Shown: one piece after another, positions 6,709 to 15,497 of the stretch | Layout: every line of letters starts with the position of its first letter | Numbering within the stretch: the stretch's first letter is position 1 | NCBI RefSeq assembly: GCF_036227205.1 | Contig: NZ_CP109442.1 | Location: 2,418,001-2,482,000 of the forward strand | Direction of reading: 5' to 3' | Origin: Amycolatopsis sp. NBC_01480 | Lineage (GTDB): Bacteria; Actinomycetota; Actinomycetes; Mycobacteriales; Pseudonocardiaceae | DNA length: 64,000 nt | Notes under the pieces: generated by a model | What the model saw: the letters and a program-made list of their open reading frames with translations, nothing else | What the model was told of the DNA's origin: nothing | Database searches by the model: none | Translations under genes and position numbers: made by a program

Positions 6709-9705
6709 TCAGCGGCGACGACGGCGCCAGGCGGCGACCGGGGTCCAGAGCGCGGGCAGCAGGAGCAGCAGGACCACGGCGAGCCACCACACCGGCGCCT
6801 CGCCGCGGCGCCAGCCCGCGACGACGTCGCCGAGCCAGCCGAACAGCGGGTGCGCGAGCGGCGGGAGGAACGCGGCGAACAGCAACGCGGCCACCACCAG
6901 CACACCCAGCAGCGTCAGCACCATCCGCCACGTGCGGCGCAGCGAGAGCAGGCTCACCACCAGGAACACGAGTGCGCCCGCGGCCAGCGGCAGGCCCACC
7001 CACTGGAGCACGGCACCGCCCTTGCCGCCGAGGACCAGCCCGGCCAGCACGGTGACCACGGCCGCCAGCAGGTTCCACGGGCGGCCGAGCCGGGTCGCGC
7101 CCAGCGTGACCCACCACGCGCTGCGGCCGGTGAGCTGGGCGAACTTCGCCGCCGGCTGCAAGGACGACGGCACCCGCGTGGCCCCCGCCGCGGCGTTGAG
7201 GCCTGCCGCGCCCGCCTTGACCAGCGTCTTCGTCAGCAGCGTCGTACCGCGCTCCTGCTCGAACCGCTCGGCGGAAACCTGGCAGGCCTGGAAAACCCGC
7301 TGGGTCACGACGTCGTCGGCTGGTTGGGCCTGGTCCGGGAACGCGGTGGCGACCACGGTGCGGAAGTTCTCGGACGGCTTCCCATTACCCTCCACGGCGT
7401 CCGCCTCGGCCTGCTCGCCGACGACCGGCAGCTCCTCCCGTGCGATCTGCGCCTGCCGCGCCCGCGCCAGCACCATCGACGTCACCGGAAGGCTGGCGGG
7501 CAGCCGATCTGCGAACGCGACGTCGCCCAGCTGCGCGTCAAGGCCCAGGAACGCCAGCTCCTCACCGAGCTGGGTGAGCAGCGACGACAGCTCGTCGGCG
7601 GGCCCGTTGTCCGCGGCGTCCGGCAGCCGCCAGCCGATCGCCTTGAACGTGTCGCGCACCTGCCCGCGGAACGCTTCGGCGCCGATGACGCCCTGCAACG
7701 ACTTCAGCCGCCTGGGATCCAGCAGACACTGCATCAGCCAGCCCGCGCCGTCGACCCGGCCCCACATCCAGTCGCTGGCCCGCCACGACGATTTGTAGAA
7801 CGCGCCGAAGTAGTCGGCCTGCATCCCGGTGAGCTTGTCCCAGCTGCGCTGCCGGCCCAGGTCGAGCAGCGTGCGGGTGTCCGCGCTGACCTGCACCAGG
7901 TCCACCCGCTGGTCCACCGACGGCGGCTGGGCGAGCAGCCCGCGGGTCGCCATGTGCAGCAGGAGCAGGCGGGATCGCAACAGGCCGTCGTCTGCCGGAG
8001 CTGTCGGCTCGCCGGCCTCCGGGACTTCGGCCAGTCCGAACCAGCCGAGCAGCGTGGTGACGATCTCGGACGCGTCCTTCGCCGGGTCGGTGGCGAGCGA
8101 TCGCAGCACCGGTGCGGCGGCGCGCAAGGCGGCCGTCACCATCGGCCACGCCTGCAACAACGCTTCCGTGGCGCCCAGTTTCGCCCATTCCTGCGCCAGC
8201 CCGCCGATCCACGGTGACAGCGACGTGCCCCGCGCGGGCGGCTCGTGCCGGGCCACCCAAGCCGAGATCCGCACGCCACGGGCGGCGGTGCGGCGGGCCT
8301 TGTGCAGGTGCGCGCGGGCCTCGTTGAGCTGCGCCGCCCGCGCCGCGTCCGGTCCCAGCCGGAAACCGGCGTTGACCAGCTGCAACCCGGTGGCGACGGC
8401 GTCGTCGAGCGCCGTCGAACGGTAGGCCGCGAGCTGTTCGACGGTGCACGAGCCCGGCGGCGGGTCCACCGCCATGCCGTTCTTCAGCCCGGCCGCGGCA
8501 ATGTCCCGCAATCCCTCGGACATGCCGGACGCCCACTCCGCGGTACCGGCATCCACACTGTCCATATCGGACAGTGCGTACCGTCGTACGGCCGAGCGCA
8601 CCAGCTCCGCCGCGTCGTCGGCGACCCGACGGTCGAGGTACGCGGCCATCACCCGGTGGTCCACCAGGTCGCCGCCCCGAAGTCCCAGCGCGGCAAGGGA
8701 AACCCGGGTGTCGCGGGCGCGGGAGACGGCGTCGTTGTGCCGGGTCAGCTCGTCCAGCTCGGAGCTGATCGTCTGGTTCATCACCGTCGAGACGACCTTG
8801 GCCAGCGCCGCGCCGAACAGAGGCGGGTTCGCCGGGTCGCACGGGAGCGCGGTGGTCTCGACCTCCGTCGTCGGCACGACGTAGAGCAGCAGCCGCCGGA
8901 CGTCGGACGCGGACGGGCGCTCGAAGATCTCCTGCAACGCCGGCCGCAGCGGCTTGTTGACCAGCACCCCGCCGTCGGTGAGCCAGTGCGAGCGGGTCAG
9001 CTCGGTGTAGTCGGTCATGTCCGGGTGCAGCCGGTCGGTGCCAGCGGTACCGATCGGCATCCGCGACAGCTCGAACGCGCCGGGGAACGACGCGGTGGAC
9101 CGCGCCGCCAGGGCCAGCGGGCCGTGCACCCGGTTGTTCCACAGTGGACCGTCGAAGCGGAACAGCATGCGGTGCTCGCTGTCGCGGATCATGTTGCCGA
9201 GCGCGTCGTCGTACCGCGTGGTCTCGCCGTCGATCATGGTCCCGGTGAGCAGCACGGTGACGTCCGGCGGCTCCGTGGGCACCACGCCGCAGTCGGTGAT
9301 GCTGTGCAGCGCGCGCTCCAGGTCGCCGAGCAGCACGCGGTCGCCGTCGAGCAGCGAGCGCGGCTGCTGTTCAGCAGGGTCGCGGATGAGGTTGTCCATC
9401 GAGCCGGTGCTGATCCAGGTGTCCCGCAGCACCGCGGGGGTCGCGCGGTAGGCCTCCGCCAGGCCGAGGCACGCCGCGTTGATGCCGCCCGCGCTGGTTC
9501 CGGTGAGCACGTCGAGGCAGACGCTCGCGTGCAGCAGGTCGAGCAGTTTCCGGTAGCCGCCTTCGGCATCCGGCGTGCGTGACGCGTGCAGCAGCGCCGA
9601 AACCTCGGTCGCCACCCCGCCCATCCAGACGGCCAGGCTCGCGCCGCCGACCATCGTCATCGCCAGCCGGATCTCCTGCGGCCATGCCGAGGGCACCCTG
9701 GTCAT
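6709..9705 (-). CDS. very large patatin-like phospholipase domain protein (DUF3376-type) with C-terminal membrane segments
   Basis: 998 residues. The N-terminus carries a patatin-like acyl hydrolase: glycine-rich oxyanion loop GGASLAVWMGG (20-30), nucleophile elbow GTSAGG with S71, and the catalytic Asp motif DGG with D244 (LTDGGVLVNKP). All catalytic elements are intact, so lipid acyl hydrolase activity is expected. The long middle part has no motif I recognise and resembles the DUF3376 region of actinobacterial patatins. The last 130 residues hold about four hydrophobic segments and an arginine-rich tail, suggesting membrane anchoring. It lies 40 bp after the DUF445 gene on the same strand. 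Substrate unknown. Confidence 0.85.
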   Translation of the reverse strand: MTRVPSAWPQEIRLAMTMVGGASLAVWMGGVATEVSALLHASRTPDAEGGYRKLLDLLHASVCLDVLTGTSAGGINAACLGLAEAYRATPAVLRDTWISTGSMDNLIRDPAEQQPRSLLDGDRVLLGDLERALHSITDCGVVPTEPPDVTVLLTGTMIDGETTRYDDALGNMIRDSEHRMLFRFDGPLWNNRVHGPLALAARSTASFPGAFELSRMPIGTAGTDRLHPDMTDYTELTRSHWLTDGGVLVNKPLRPALQEIFERPSASDVRRLLLYVVPTTEVETTALPCDPANPPLFGAALAKVVSTVMNQTISSELDELTRHNDAVSRARDTRVSLAALGLRGGDLVDHRVMAAYLDRRVADDAAELVRSAVRRYALSDMDSVDAGTAEWASGMSEGLRDIAAAGLKNGMAVDPPPGSCTVEQLAAYRSTALDDAVATGLQLVNAGFRLGPDAARAAQLNEARAHLHKARRTAARGVRISAWVARHEPPARGTSLSPWIGGLAQEWAKLGATEALLQAWPMVTAALRAAAPVLRSLATDPAKDASEIVTTLLGWFGLAEVPEAGEPTAPADDGLLRSRLLLLHMATRGLLAQPPSVDQRVDLVQVSADTRTLLDLGRQRSWDKLTGMQADYFGAFYKSSWRASDWMWGRVDGAGWLMQCLLDPRRLKSLQGVIGAEAFRGQVRDTFKAIGWRLPDAADNGPADELSSLLTQLGEELAFLGLDAQLGDVAFADRLPASLPVTSMVLARARQAQIAREELPVVGEQAEADAVEGNGKPSENFRTVVATAFPDQAQPADDVVTQRVFQACQVSAERFEQERGTTLLTKTLVKAGAAGLNAAAGATRVPSSLQPAAKFAQLTGRSAWWVTLGATRLGRPWNLLAAVVTVLAGLVLGGKGGAVLQWVGLPLAAGALVFLVVSLLSLRRTWRMVLTLLGVLVVAALLFAAFLPPLAHPLFGWLGDVVAGWRRGEAPVWWLAVVLLLLLPALWTPVAAWRRRRR

Positions 9706-9745
9706 GCCGGGGATTGTCCCGGCCGGGCCGGGGCCGCCACAAGGC

Positions 9746-10990
9746 TCAGGTAGCCAGTTGTTCCAGGATCAACACCTGGGCTTCACCGACGGCGAAGCCC
9801 AGCACCGCGCCGGTCGCGATCAGAATCCACTCGTCCTGCTGGAAAGCCGGGCGCAGCAGCTGCTCGAACTCCTCCGGCGAGAGCTCCTTCATCTTGTCCA
9901 CCAGCACGTTGCGGATGTCCATCGCGTCGGTGGCGTAGTCCTCGATGTAGCGCATCGTCTCCGGCAGCCGGGTCATGATCTGCCCGGCGATGGAGAGTTT
10001 CATGTCCTGGTAACGACGGCTGCCGATGGCGAACACCAGCAGCGGCTTGGCGACGTTCGCCGCGCGGCCGAGTTCGGCGTCCAGCTGCCGTTGGATCAGC
10101 GCGAGCACGCGGTCGGAAAGCGGGCCGCGCAAAACGGCCTCGATGACGTTGTGCGGCGTGATGATCTCCTTCGCGATCAGCTCGCCGTACGCCTCGGCCA
10201 CCTCCGCGCGCCGCTTGAGGAACAGGCCCTGCCACTGCACGCCGAAGTACCGCTTCGGCTCCAGCGGGTAGAAGATCATCCGCAGCGCCAGCCAATCGGT
10301 GAACCAGCCGGTGAACAGGCCGAACACCGGCATGATCGGCGGGAACTTGAACAGCACCCAGGCGATCATCTGGATCACGCCGATCACCCCGCCGAAGACC
10401 AGCCCGGCCCGCGCGATGAACTTGAACTCCTCCGCGCCCGCCTCCTGGAAGATGCGGTTGAGCAGGCGCTTGTCCTTCACCAGGCTGGTGACGACCATGC
10501 CCTTGAGGTCGAACACACTGTCCACATCGGACTTGATCAGCTCCAGCACGGCCTTGACCATGTGCGGCGACTCGGCCTGCACGCGCTGGATCACCAGCCG
10601 CTGCACGCCCACCGGCAGCGACTCCCACAGCCCCGGCTGGTAGTGCCCGGCGACCTCGCGCACGATGTCCTCGACGGCCGCGAGCAGCGGTTTCTCGATC
10701 TCGCGGGCGATCCGGCCCGCGTCCAGCCGGGCCACCACCTCGGACGGCTGCAGCAGCTGCTCGGTCATCGTGTCGCAGGCGATGCTCGCCATCCGCGCGG
10801 CGCGCTTGGGCACGATGCCCTGCCAGCCGAGGAACGGCTTGATGCCGATGAACTCCACCGGCTGGAACATCATCCGGATGGCCACGAGCTTGGTGCCGTA
10901 ACCGATCAGCGCGGCGACCACCGGGATCGAGACGTACAGCGGCCAGTGCCGGGCGAAGTCGTCGAAGATGCCGGTGAGGAAGGCGCCCAT
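9746..10990 (-). CDS. DUF445 family membrane protein
   Basis: 414 residues of the DUF445 (YjiN-like) family, function not established. A membrane segment near residues 18-36 (LYVSIPVVAALIGYGTKLVA) and the motif YGTKLVAIRMMF are repeated in diverged form around residues 250-265 (GWFTDWLALRMIFYP), consistent with the internal duplication of this family; a last hydrophobic stretch lies at the C-terminus. The ATG is immediately next to the stop codon of the upstream gene (zero intergenic bases), so translation is probably coupled, and the patatin-like gene follows 40 bp later. Confidence 0.85.
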   Translation of the reverse strand: MGAFLTGIFDDFARHWPLYVSIPVVAALIGYGTKLVAIRMMFQPVEFIGIKPFLGWQGIVPKRAARMASIACDTMTEQLLQPSEVVARLDAGRIAREIEKPLLAAVEDIVREVAGHYQPGLWESLPVGVQRLVIQRVQAESPHMVKAVLELIKSDVDSVFDLKGMVVTSLVKDKRLLNRIFQEAGAEEFKFIARAGLVFGGVIGVIQMIAWVLFKFPPIMPVFGLFTGWFTDWLALRMIFYPLEPKRYFGVQWQGLFLKRRAEVAEAYGELIAKEIITPHNVIEAVLRGPLSDRVLALIQRQLDAELGRAANVAKPLLVFAIGSRRYQDMKLSIAGQIMTRLPETMRYIEDYATDAMDIRNVLVDKMKELSPEEFEQLLRPAFQQDEWILIATGAVLGFAVGEAQVLILEQLAT

Positions 10991-11764
10991 CTAGCCGAGG
11001 CTCGGGTCGCAGGCCTGCCAGAACTGCGCGCCGAGGCGGGAGATGTGCACGGTCCGGCGGATCACCTTGATCCGCTTGGCCTGCTTCTCCACCTCGCGCA
11101 CGGCCTCGTCGGTCAGCAGGATCTCGTACTGCGTCTCGAGCGAGGGCACCTCCTCGTCCAGCTCGACCAGGCCGAGCCCGATCAGCCGGGTCAGGTACCC
11201 GGGCACCTGATCGGGCAGCGAGACCCCGGCCGACTTGCCGACGGTGGAGGCGTTGCGCAGCAGGATCCGCCCGGTGCCGCCGATGGACGTGCGCTCCGCG
11301 ACGTCGACGGCCGGGAACGGCGAGCCGTCCGACAGCGCGGAAAGGATGCGCGCCTCGTCGGGCGTCAGCTGGCGCAGGATGATCGCGTACAGGTACTCGC
11401 GGGCCCGGTCGCGCCCGAAGCCGATGGAGTGGTTCAGCAGCTCGGCCATCGCAGCGCGCAGCGGCTCGACGTGATCGCGCGCGGGCACCAGCGTCACGCT
11501 CGCTTCGACCACCCGCGGGTTGCCGTCGTTGCGGTTCATCGCGGACGCCGCGGCGAGCGCCGCGTGGTACGGGTCGTCGACCTCGTCGAGTCGGCGTCGC
11601 AGCTCGCCCAGCAGGGTCCGCTCGACCTGGCGGATGCCGCGCTCGGCGGTGTCGATCCCCGGCAGCTTCCGGCTGAACTGGAAGCCGGTGCGCGCGGCCC
11701 AGCCGGCCAGCTGCCCGGCCCGGCGCGCCAGGTCCGCGACGTCGTTCGGTCGCTGGTTGTCCAC
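10991..11764 (-). CDS. Abi-alpha/DUF4393-like protein
   Basis: 257 residues. A GTG start at 11764 has GGGGAGG six nt upstream and fits better than more distal starts in the open frame. The pattern of a helical N-terminus, then LNHSIGFGRDRAREYLYAIILRQLTPDE, then a C-terminal half with TRLIGLGLVELDEE resembles the Abi-alpha (DUF4393) family, some members of which were named from abortive-infection systems. The family call is from memory of its pattern and moderate. First gene of a tight three-gene unit with DUF445 and patatin-like proteins. Confidence 0.6.
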   Translation of the reverse strand: MDNQRPNDVADLARRAGQLAGWAARTGFQFSRKLPGIDTAERGIRQVERTLLGELRRRLDEVDDPYHAALAAASAMNRNDGNPRVVEASVTLVPARDHVEPLRAAMAELLNHSIGFGRDRAREYLYAIILRQLTPDEARILSALSDGSPFPAVDVAERTSIGGTGRILLRNASTVGKSAGVSLPDQVPGYLTRLIGLGLVELDEEVPSLETQYEILLTDEAVREVEKQAKRIKVIRRTVHISRLGAQFWQACDPSLG

Positions 11765-11851
11765 GGGCGGCCTCCCCTCTGTGCTCGCGCTGATGCTACC
11801 TGCGAGTAGGCCGAACAGCCCTGTGACGGTTGGCTCCCGCGTGCTGTTTGG

Positions 11852-12703
11852 ATGGCGCCCATGACCGCGACGCACTGGGGACCGCCGATCGACGTCCTGC
11901 CGCTGCTCGCGCGGGAGGAGCAGGCCCTGGTCGGCCTGCTCACCGGGCTCGACGGCGGGCAGTGGTCCGCGCCCACGGCGTGCGCCGGCTGGACCGTGCA
12001 CGACCTCGTCGCCCACATCCTCGGCGACAAGCTCGGCCGCCTCTCCCGCGACCGCGACGGCTACCACGTCGACGAGCCGCGTCCGGGCGAGGCTTTCCCG
12101 GCTTTTCTGGACCGCATCAACGGCGAGTGGGTGCTGGCTCTGCGCCGGCTTTCGCCCGAGGTGCTGTTCGCGATGCTGGTGGACAGCACCTCGCAGCTGA
12201 CCGATCTGTGGAAGCGGCTCGATCTGGACGAGCTGGGCGGGCCGGTGAGCTGGGCGGGCCCCGGGCCGGCGCCGATCTGGCTGGACGCGGCGCGGGAGTA
12301 CACGGAGTACTGGGTGCATCAGCAGCAGATCCGCGAGGCCGTGGGTGCGGCGCCGCTCGACGAGCCGGAGTTCCGCGCGCCGGTGATGGACACGTTCATG
12401 CGCGCCCTGCCGTTCACCCTGCGCTCAGTGACCGCCCGCGCCGGCCGCCAGGTGGGCTACACCCTGACCGGCCCGTCCGGCGGCCGCTGGACCGCGCGTT
12501 CGACCGGCACCGGCTGGACCGTGGACCGCGGCGCGCCCACTTCACGCTCGCCGCTCGCGTCGGTGACCACGGACCCGGACACGTTCTGGCGGCTCTGCAC
12601 CCGCGCGGTGAAGCCCGCGGACGTCGCGTCGAAGATCGAGGTCAGCGGCGACGAAAGCGTTTGCGCGACGGTGCTCGGGATGGTGTCGATCATCGTCTCC
12701 TGA
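11852..12703 (+). CDS. maleylpyruvate isomerase-like (mycothiol-dependent DinB superfamily) protein
   Basis: 283 residues with an N-terminal DinB-like helical bundle of the MDMPI type: WSAPTACAGWTVHDLVAHILGDK is the typical W-x-T-x-C-x-x-W-x-x-x-x-x-x-H signature, where the histidine contributes to metal binding, and YWVHQQQIREA supplies later metal-ligand histidines. The C-terminal part resembles the sterol-carrier-like domain of the family. Members use mycothiol as thiol cofactor; most are uncharacterised. A second possible ATG lies three codons downstream. Divergent from the Abi-alpha-like gene by 87 bp. Confidence 0.8.
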   Translation: MAPMTATHWGPPIDVLPLLAREEQALVGLLTGLDGGQWSAPTACAGWTVHDLVAHILGDKLGRLSRDRDGYHVDEPRPGEAFPAFLDRINGEWVLALRRLSPEVLFAMLVDSTSQLTDLWKRLDLDELGGPVSWAGPGPAPIWLDAAREYTEYWVHQQQIREAVGAAPLDEPEFRAPVMDTFMRALPFTLRSVTARAGRQVGYTLTGPSGGRWTARSTGTGWTVDRGAPTSRSPLASVTTDPDTFWRLCTRAVKPADVASKIEVSGDESVCATVLGMVSIIVS

Positions 12704-12707
12704 CCCC

Positions 12708-12753
12708 GCCCCAATGTGGCGTTGGTTGCGCTCAACGCACGCCACATTGGGGC
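12708..12753. terminator. bidirectional terminator hairpin between convergent genes
   Basis: A perfect 15-bp stem (12708-12722 with 12739-12753, core CCCCAATGTGGC) encloses a 16-nt loop that itself can fold as GTTG-CGCT-CAAC. It begins four bases after the plus-strand stop and ends 16 bases before the minus-strand stop, so it can serve both transcripts. There is no T-tract. Confidence 0.75.
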
Positions 12754-12768
12754 GCTTGGGGCGAGCGG

Positions 12769-13200
12769 TCAGCGGCGACGCGGGTGCCGAGCCTGCTTGC
12801 GCAGCTGCAGGATCCGCGCGCCGCCGATCAGGGCGACCAGCGCGGCGCCGGCGATCACGGCGAACAGCATCGCCACGGCGAGCGGCATGCTGCCCTGGGC
12901 GCCGAGGAAGTGCACCGTCGCCGTGTCGAGGTTCTGCAGGATGAAGATCAGCAGGAACGCCAGCACGACGATCGCCACGATCACCGCGATCCAGGTGCCG
13001 CTGACCCGCGTCCGTTTGATCTTCGCGGGTTTGGCGGCGGACGGCCGGGACGGCACCGGGCGCACTTCCTCCGGACCGGGGCGGACGTCGCCGGCCCGGC
13101 CTTCGGCGGGCTCGAGCGCACCCGGAACCTCGACCGGCGGTGCTTCGGGGACTTCGGGACTCGCGGCACCAGTGGGATTGTCGCCTCGCGCGTGGGACAT
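12769..13200 (-). CDS. LapA-domain (DUF1049) small membrane protein
   Basis: 143 residues from the ATG at 13200; an alternative in-frame start lies at 13227. A Pro/Glu-rich cytoplasmic N-terminus is followed by a basic patch KIKRTRVSG and two membrane helices (about residues 70-90 and 107-127), ending in GGARILQLRKQARHPRRR. The pattern F-I-L-Q-N-x(6)-V-x-F-L between the helices and R-I-L-Q-L-R after them is that of the LapA/YciS domain. Role in actinobacteria is unknown. Convergent with the isomerase-like gene. Confidence 0.75.
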   Translation of the reverse strand: MSHARGDNPTGAASPEVPEAPPVEVPGALEPAEGRAGDVRPGPEEVRPVPSRPSAAKPAKIKRTRVSGTWIAVIVAIVVLAFLLIFILQNLDTATVHFLGAQGSMPLAVAMLFAVIAGAALVALIGGARILQLRKQARHPRRR

Positions 13201-13246
13201 GGGTCGATTGTCCGCCTCCACGAGCACATACGCTGCCGCTAGACCC

Positions 13247-14383
13247 CTAATGGGTGAGTTCGGTGTCCCGCAGAACCCGCAGCGTGTTGCGGCCCGCGAG
13301 CTTCGCGCACTCCTCGTCGCTCCAGCCGCGCTCCATCAGCGCGGCGAACAGCACCGGGTACTTCGAAACGTCCTCGAGCCCATCGGGCAGCGTGCCGACC
13401 CCGTCGTAGTCGCCGCCGAGGCCGATGTGGTCGATGCCCGCGACCTCACGCGCGTGCTCGACGTGCGCGACGACGTCCGCCACGGTCGCGGCCGGCTTCG
13501 GCGGCGCGTCCCAGGTCTCGGCGAACCGGCCGCGCTGGCCGAGGTCGAGGAAGTTCTGGCCGGCCGCGGCCATGGCGGCCTTGAGCTGGTCGTCCCACGC
13601 CGTCACCGCGGCGGAGATGAAGCCGGGCACGAAGGTGATCATCGCGACGCCGCCGTTCGCGGGCAGCTGCGAAAGCACGTCGTCGGGGATGTTGCGCGGG
13701 TGGTCGTTGATCGCGATACACGAGGAGTGGCTGAAGATCACCGGCGCGCTGGACACCTTCAGTGCGTCCCGCATCGTGCTCGGCGCGACGTGCGAAAGGT
13801 CCACGAGCATGCCGATCCGGTTCATCTCCCGCACGACCTCGCGACCGAACTCGGTGAGCCCGCCGTGCACCGGCTCGTCGGTCCCCGAGTCGGCCCAGGT
13901 GGTGTTGAGGTTGTGCGTCAACGTCATGTACCGGACGCCGAGCCGGCGCAGGCTCCGCAGCACGCCGAGCGATTCCGCGATGCTGTGACCGCCCTCCGCG
14001 CCGAGCAGCGACGCGATTCGCCCGTCGGCGAAGGCGGCCTCGGCCTCGGCCGCCGTGTCCACCAGCCGCAGCCGGTCCGGGTACCGCTCGGCCAGCTGGT
14101 GCACCAGCTCGACCTGCTCCAGCACGGCCGTCACGGCACTGTCGCCCTCGAACTGGCACGGCACGTACACCGACCAGAACTGCAGCCCGAGCTTCCCCTC
14201 CGCCAGCTTGGGAAAGTCGGTCTGCAACGACGGCTGCCGCACGGCCAGGTCGAGCGCCGCAGCCGCCTCGACCGGGTTCGGCCCGGCCTGGCTCCGCAGC
14301 TCCCAGGCCAGGTCGTTGTGACCGTCGGCCAGGATCGTGGTGTCCAGCAGGTTTGTCGCACGCTCGAGCGCCCCGGAAGTCAT
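13247..14383 (-). CDS. membrane dipeptidase-like metallopeptidase (peptidase M19)
   Basis: 378-residue renal-dipeptidase-family enzyme hydrolysing dipeptides. Zinc ligands of the family are visible: HxD in ADGHNDLAW near the N-terminus, the bridging glutamate in LLGAEGGHS, histidines in LVDLSHV and IFSHSSC, and a late Asp in GLGGDYDG. No signal peptide, so it is probably cytoplasmic. The ATG overlaps the stop codon of the upstream small membrane protein gene as ATGA, implying translational coupling. The long upstream extension of the frame is arginine-rich and belongs to the neighbour's shadow. Confidence 0.92.
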   Translation of the reverse strand: MTSGALERATNLLDTTILADGHNDLAWELRSQAGPNPVEAAAALDLAVRQPSLQTDFPKLAEGKLGLQFWSVYVPCQFEGDSAVTAVLEQVELVHQLAERYPDRLRLVDTAAEAEAAFADGRIASLLGAEGGHSIAESLGVLRSLRRLGVRYMTLTHNLNTTWADSGTDEPVHGGLTEFGREVVREMNRIGMLVDLSHVAPSTMRDALKVSSAPVIFSHSSCIAINDHPRNIPDDVLSQLPANGGVAMITFVPGFISAAVTAWDDQLKAAMAAAGQNFLDLGQRGRFAETWDAPPKPAATVADVVAHVEHAREVAGIDHIGLGGDYDGVGTLPDGLEDVSKYPVLFAALMERGWSDEECAKLAGRNTLRVLRDTELTH

Positions 14384-14865
14384 GCCTTTGACCCTAGACG
14401 TCCGGGCTGCAGGAGATTGTGCTGCGGCCGGGCATTGGGCTTGAGCATCCGCACGCCGTCTTCCAGCCAGTACGCGGTGAATCCGGCGACCGCCGCGGCG
14501 AACCCGACGGCGGCCGCGAACGCCGACAGCACGGCCAGACCGGCGGTGCCGAGCAGGACCGGATCCGGACCGAACGCGCCGAACACGGCCAGCCCGAGGA
14601 CCACGAGCCCGGCACCGCAGAGTCCCAGCCAGCGACGCCGCAGCCGGACGGTGTGCGTGACGCTGTACAGGCGGACCCGGACACGCTGCCCGCACAGCTC
14701 GCAAGCCACGGTGTGCGCGCTGCTGCCGCTGTCCGGGCGCTGCAGGGGAAGCCGGAAAGTGCGGTAGGTGAATTTGGCGACCGAACCGGTGAGGCGTTGC
14801 TCGCTGGTCCGGTCGATCAGGTGCCCCAGCATCCGATCGGGCCGGGCGGTGAGTGTTCTGGCCAC
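14380..14865 (-). CDS. small two-helix membrane protein with a CxxC motif
   Basis: 161 residues. The GTG start has GAGGAG six nt upstream, which decides it among several frames. CELCGQRVRVRLYS around residue 55 could bind a metal or form a disulfide, and two hydrophobic segments follow (about 80-96 and 102-128). I do not recognise the family. It is coupled by an ATGA overlap to the M19 dipeptidase gene and is divergent from a MarR gene 117 bp away, so MarR control of the pair is plausible but not shown. Confidence 0.7.
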   Translation of the reverse strand: MARTLTARPDRMLGHLIDRTSEQRLTGSVAKFTYRTFRLPLQRPDSGSSAHTVACELCGQRVRVRLYSVTHTVRLRRRWLGLCGAGLVVLGLAVFGAFGPDPVLLGTAGLAVLSAFAAAVGFAAAVAGFTAYWLEDGVRMLKPNARPQHNLLQPGRLGSKA

Positions 14866-14982
14866 GTACGGCTCCTCAATCGGCTTCGACCCGGCCGAGC
14901 TTATGAGCAAGGCCCGGGAGCCCTCCCAGCCTCTCTCGCGCGCAAGAAATATTCCGGTGAGACGGTGCGGTACCGTGGCCGC

Positions 14983-15435
14983 GTGACCCCTGATCCGAAC
15001 ACGGACGACGACGAGGTCGTGACCTGGTGGGGCCTGGTGATCGAGGGCTATCTCGCCACGCAGGACAAGCTCATGGGCGAGATCGCGGACCGGTTCGGGC
15101 TGGCGCCGGCGTCGTTCGACATCCTGTTGCGCCTGGTGCGCTCCCCCGAGCACCGGATGCCGATGACCCGCCTGGCCACCGAGGCCGCCCTGTCCAGCGG
15201 CGGCTTCACGAAGGTGGCCGACCGCCTGGTCGCCGCGGACCTGATCTGCCGCGTGCCCAGCCCGGACGACCGCCGCGTCACGTTCGCCTCGCTCACCGAC
15301 CACGGCCTCGACGTCGCCGATCGCGCGCGGACCGCCTGCGCGGAAATCCTGCGGCGCATCGTCCTGACCCCGCTCGGCGACGACGCGCCGGCACTCGCGG
15401 AAGCCATGCGCACGCTGCGCTCGGTCAACAGCTGA
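14983..15435 (+). CDS. MarR family transcriptional regulator
   Basis: 150 residues. The winged helix is centred on MTRLATEAALSSGGFTKVADRLVAADLI with the wing PSPDDRRVTFASLTDHG, typical for MarR. The start is a GTG; the leader is short and without a strong ribosome binding site. Divergent from the CxxC membrane protein/dipeptidase pair, which is the usual arrangement for a MarR regulator and its target. Ligand unknown. Confidence 0.88.
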   Translation: MTPDPNTDDDEVVTWWGLVIEGYLATQDKLMGEIADRFGLAPASFDILLRLVRSPEHRMPMTRLATEAALSSGGFTKVADRLVAADLICRVPSPDDRRVTFASLTDHGLDVADRARTACAEILRRIVLTPLGDDAPALAEAMRTLRSVNS

Positions 15436-15440
15436 ACCAG

Positions 15441-15486
15441 CTCGTGAGTGTTCATGACGGTTAGAACCGGCATAAACACTCACGAG
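15441..15486. terminator. long hairpin terminator between convergent genes
   Basis: The arms CTCGTGAGTGTT (15441-15452) and AACACTCACGAG (15475-15486) pair perfectly; the interior also pairs with two mismatches down to a 2-nt loop. It sits between the MarR stop at 15435 and the ECF sigma stop at 15498 and can serve both strands. Confidence 0.75.
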
Positions 15487-15497
15487 TCCTTGGGTGC

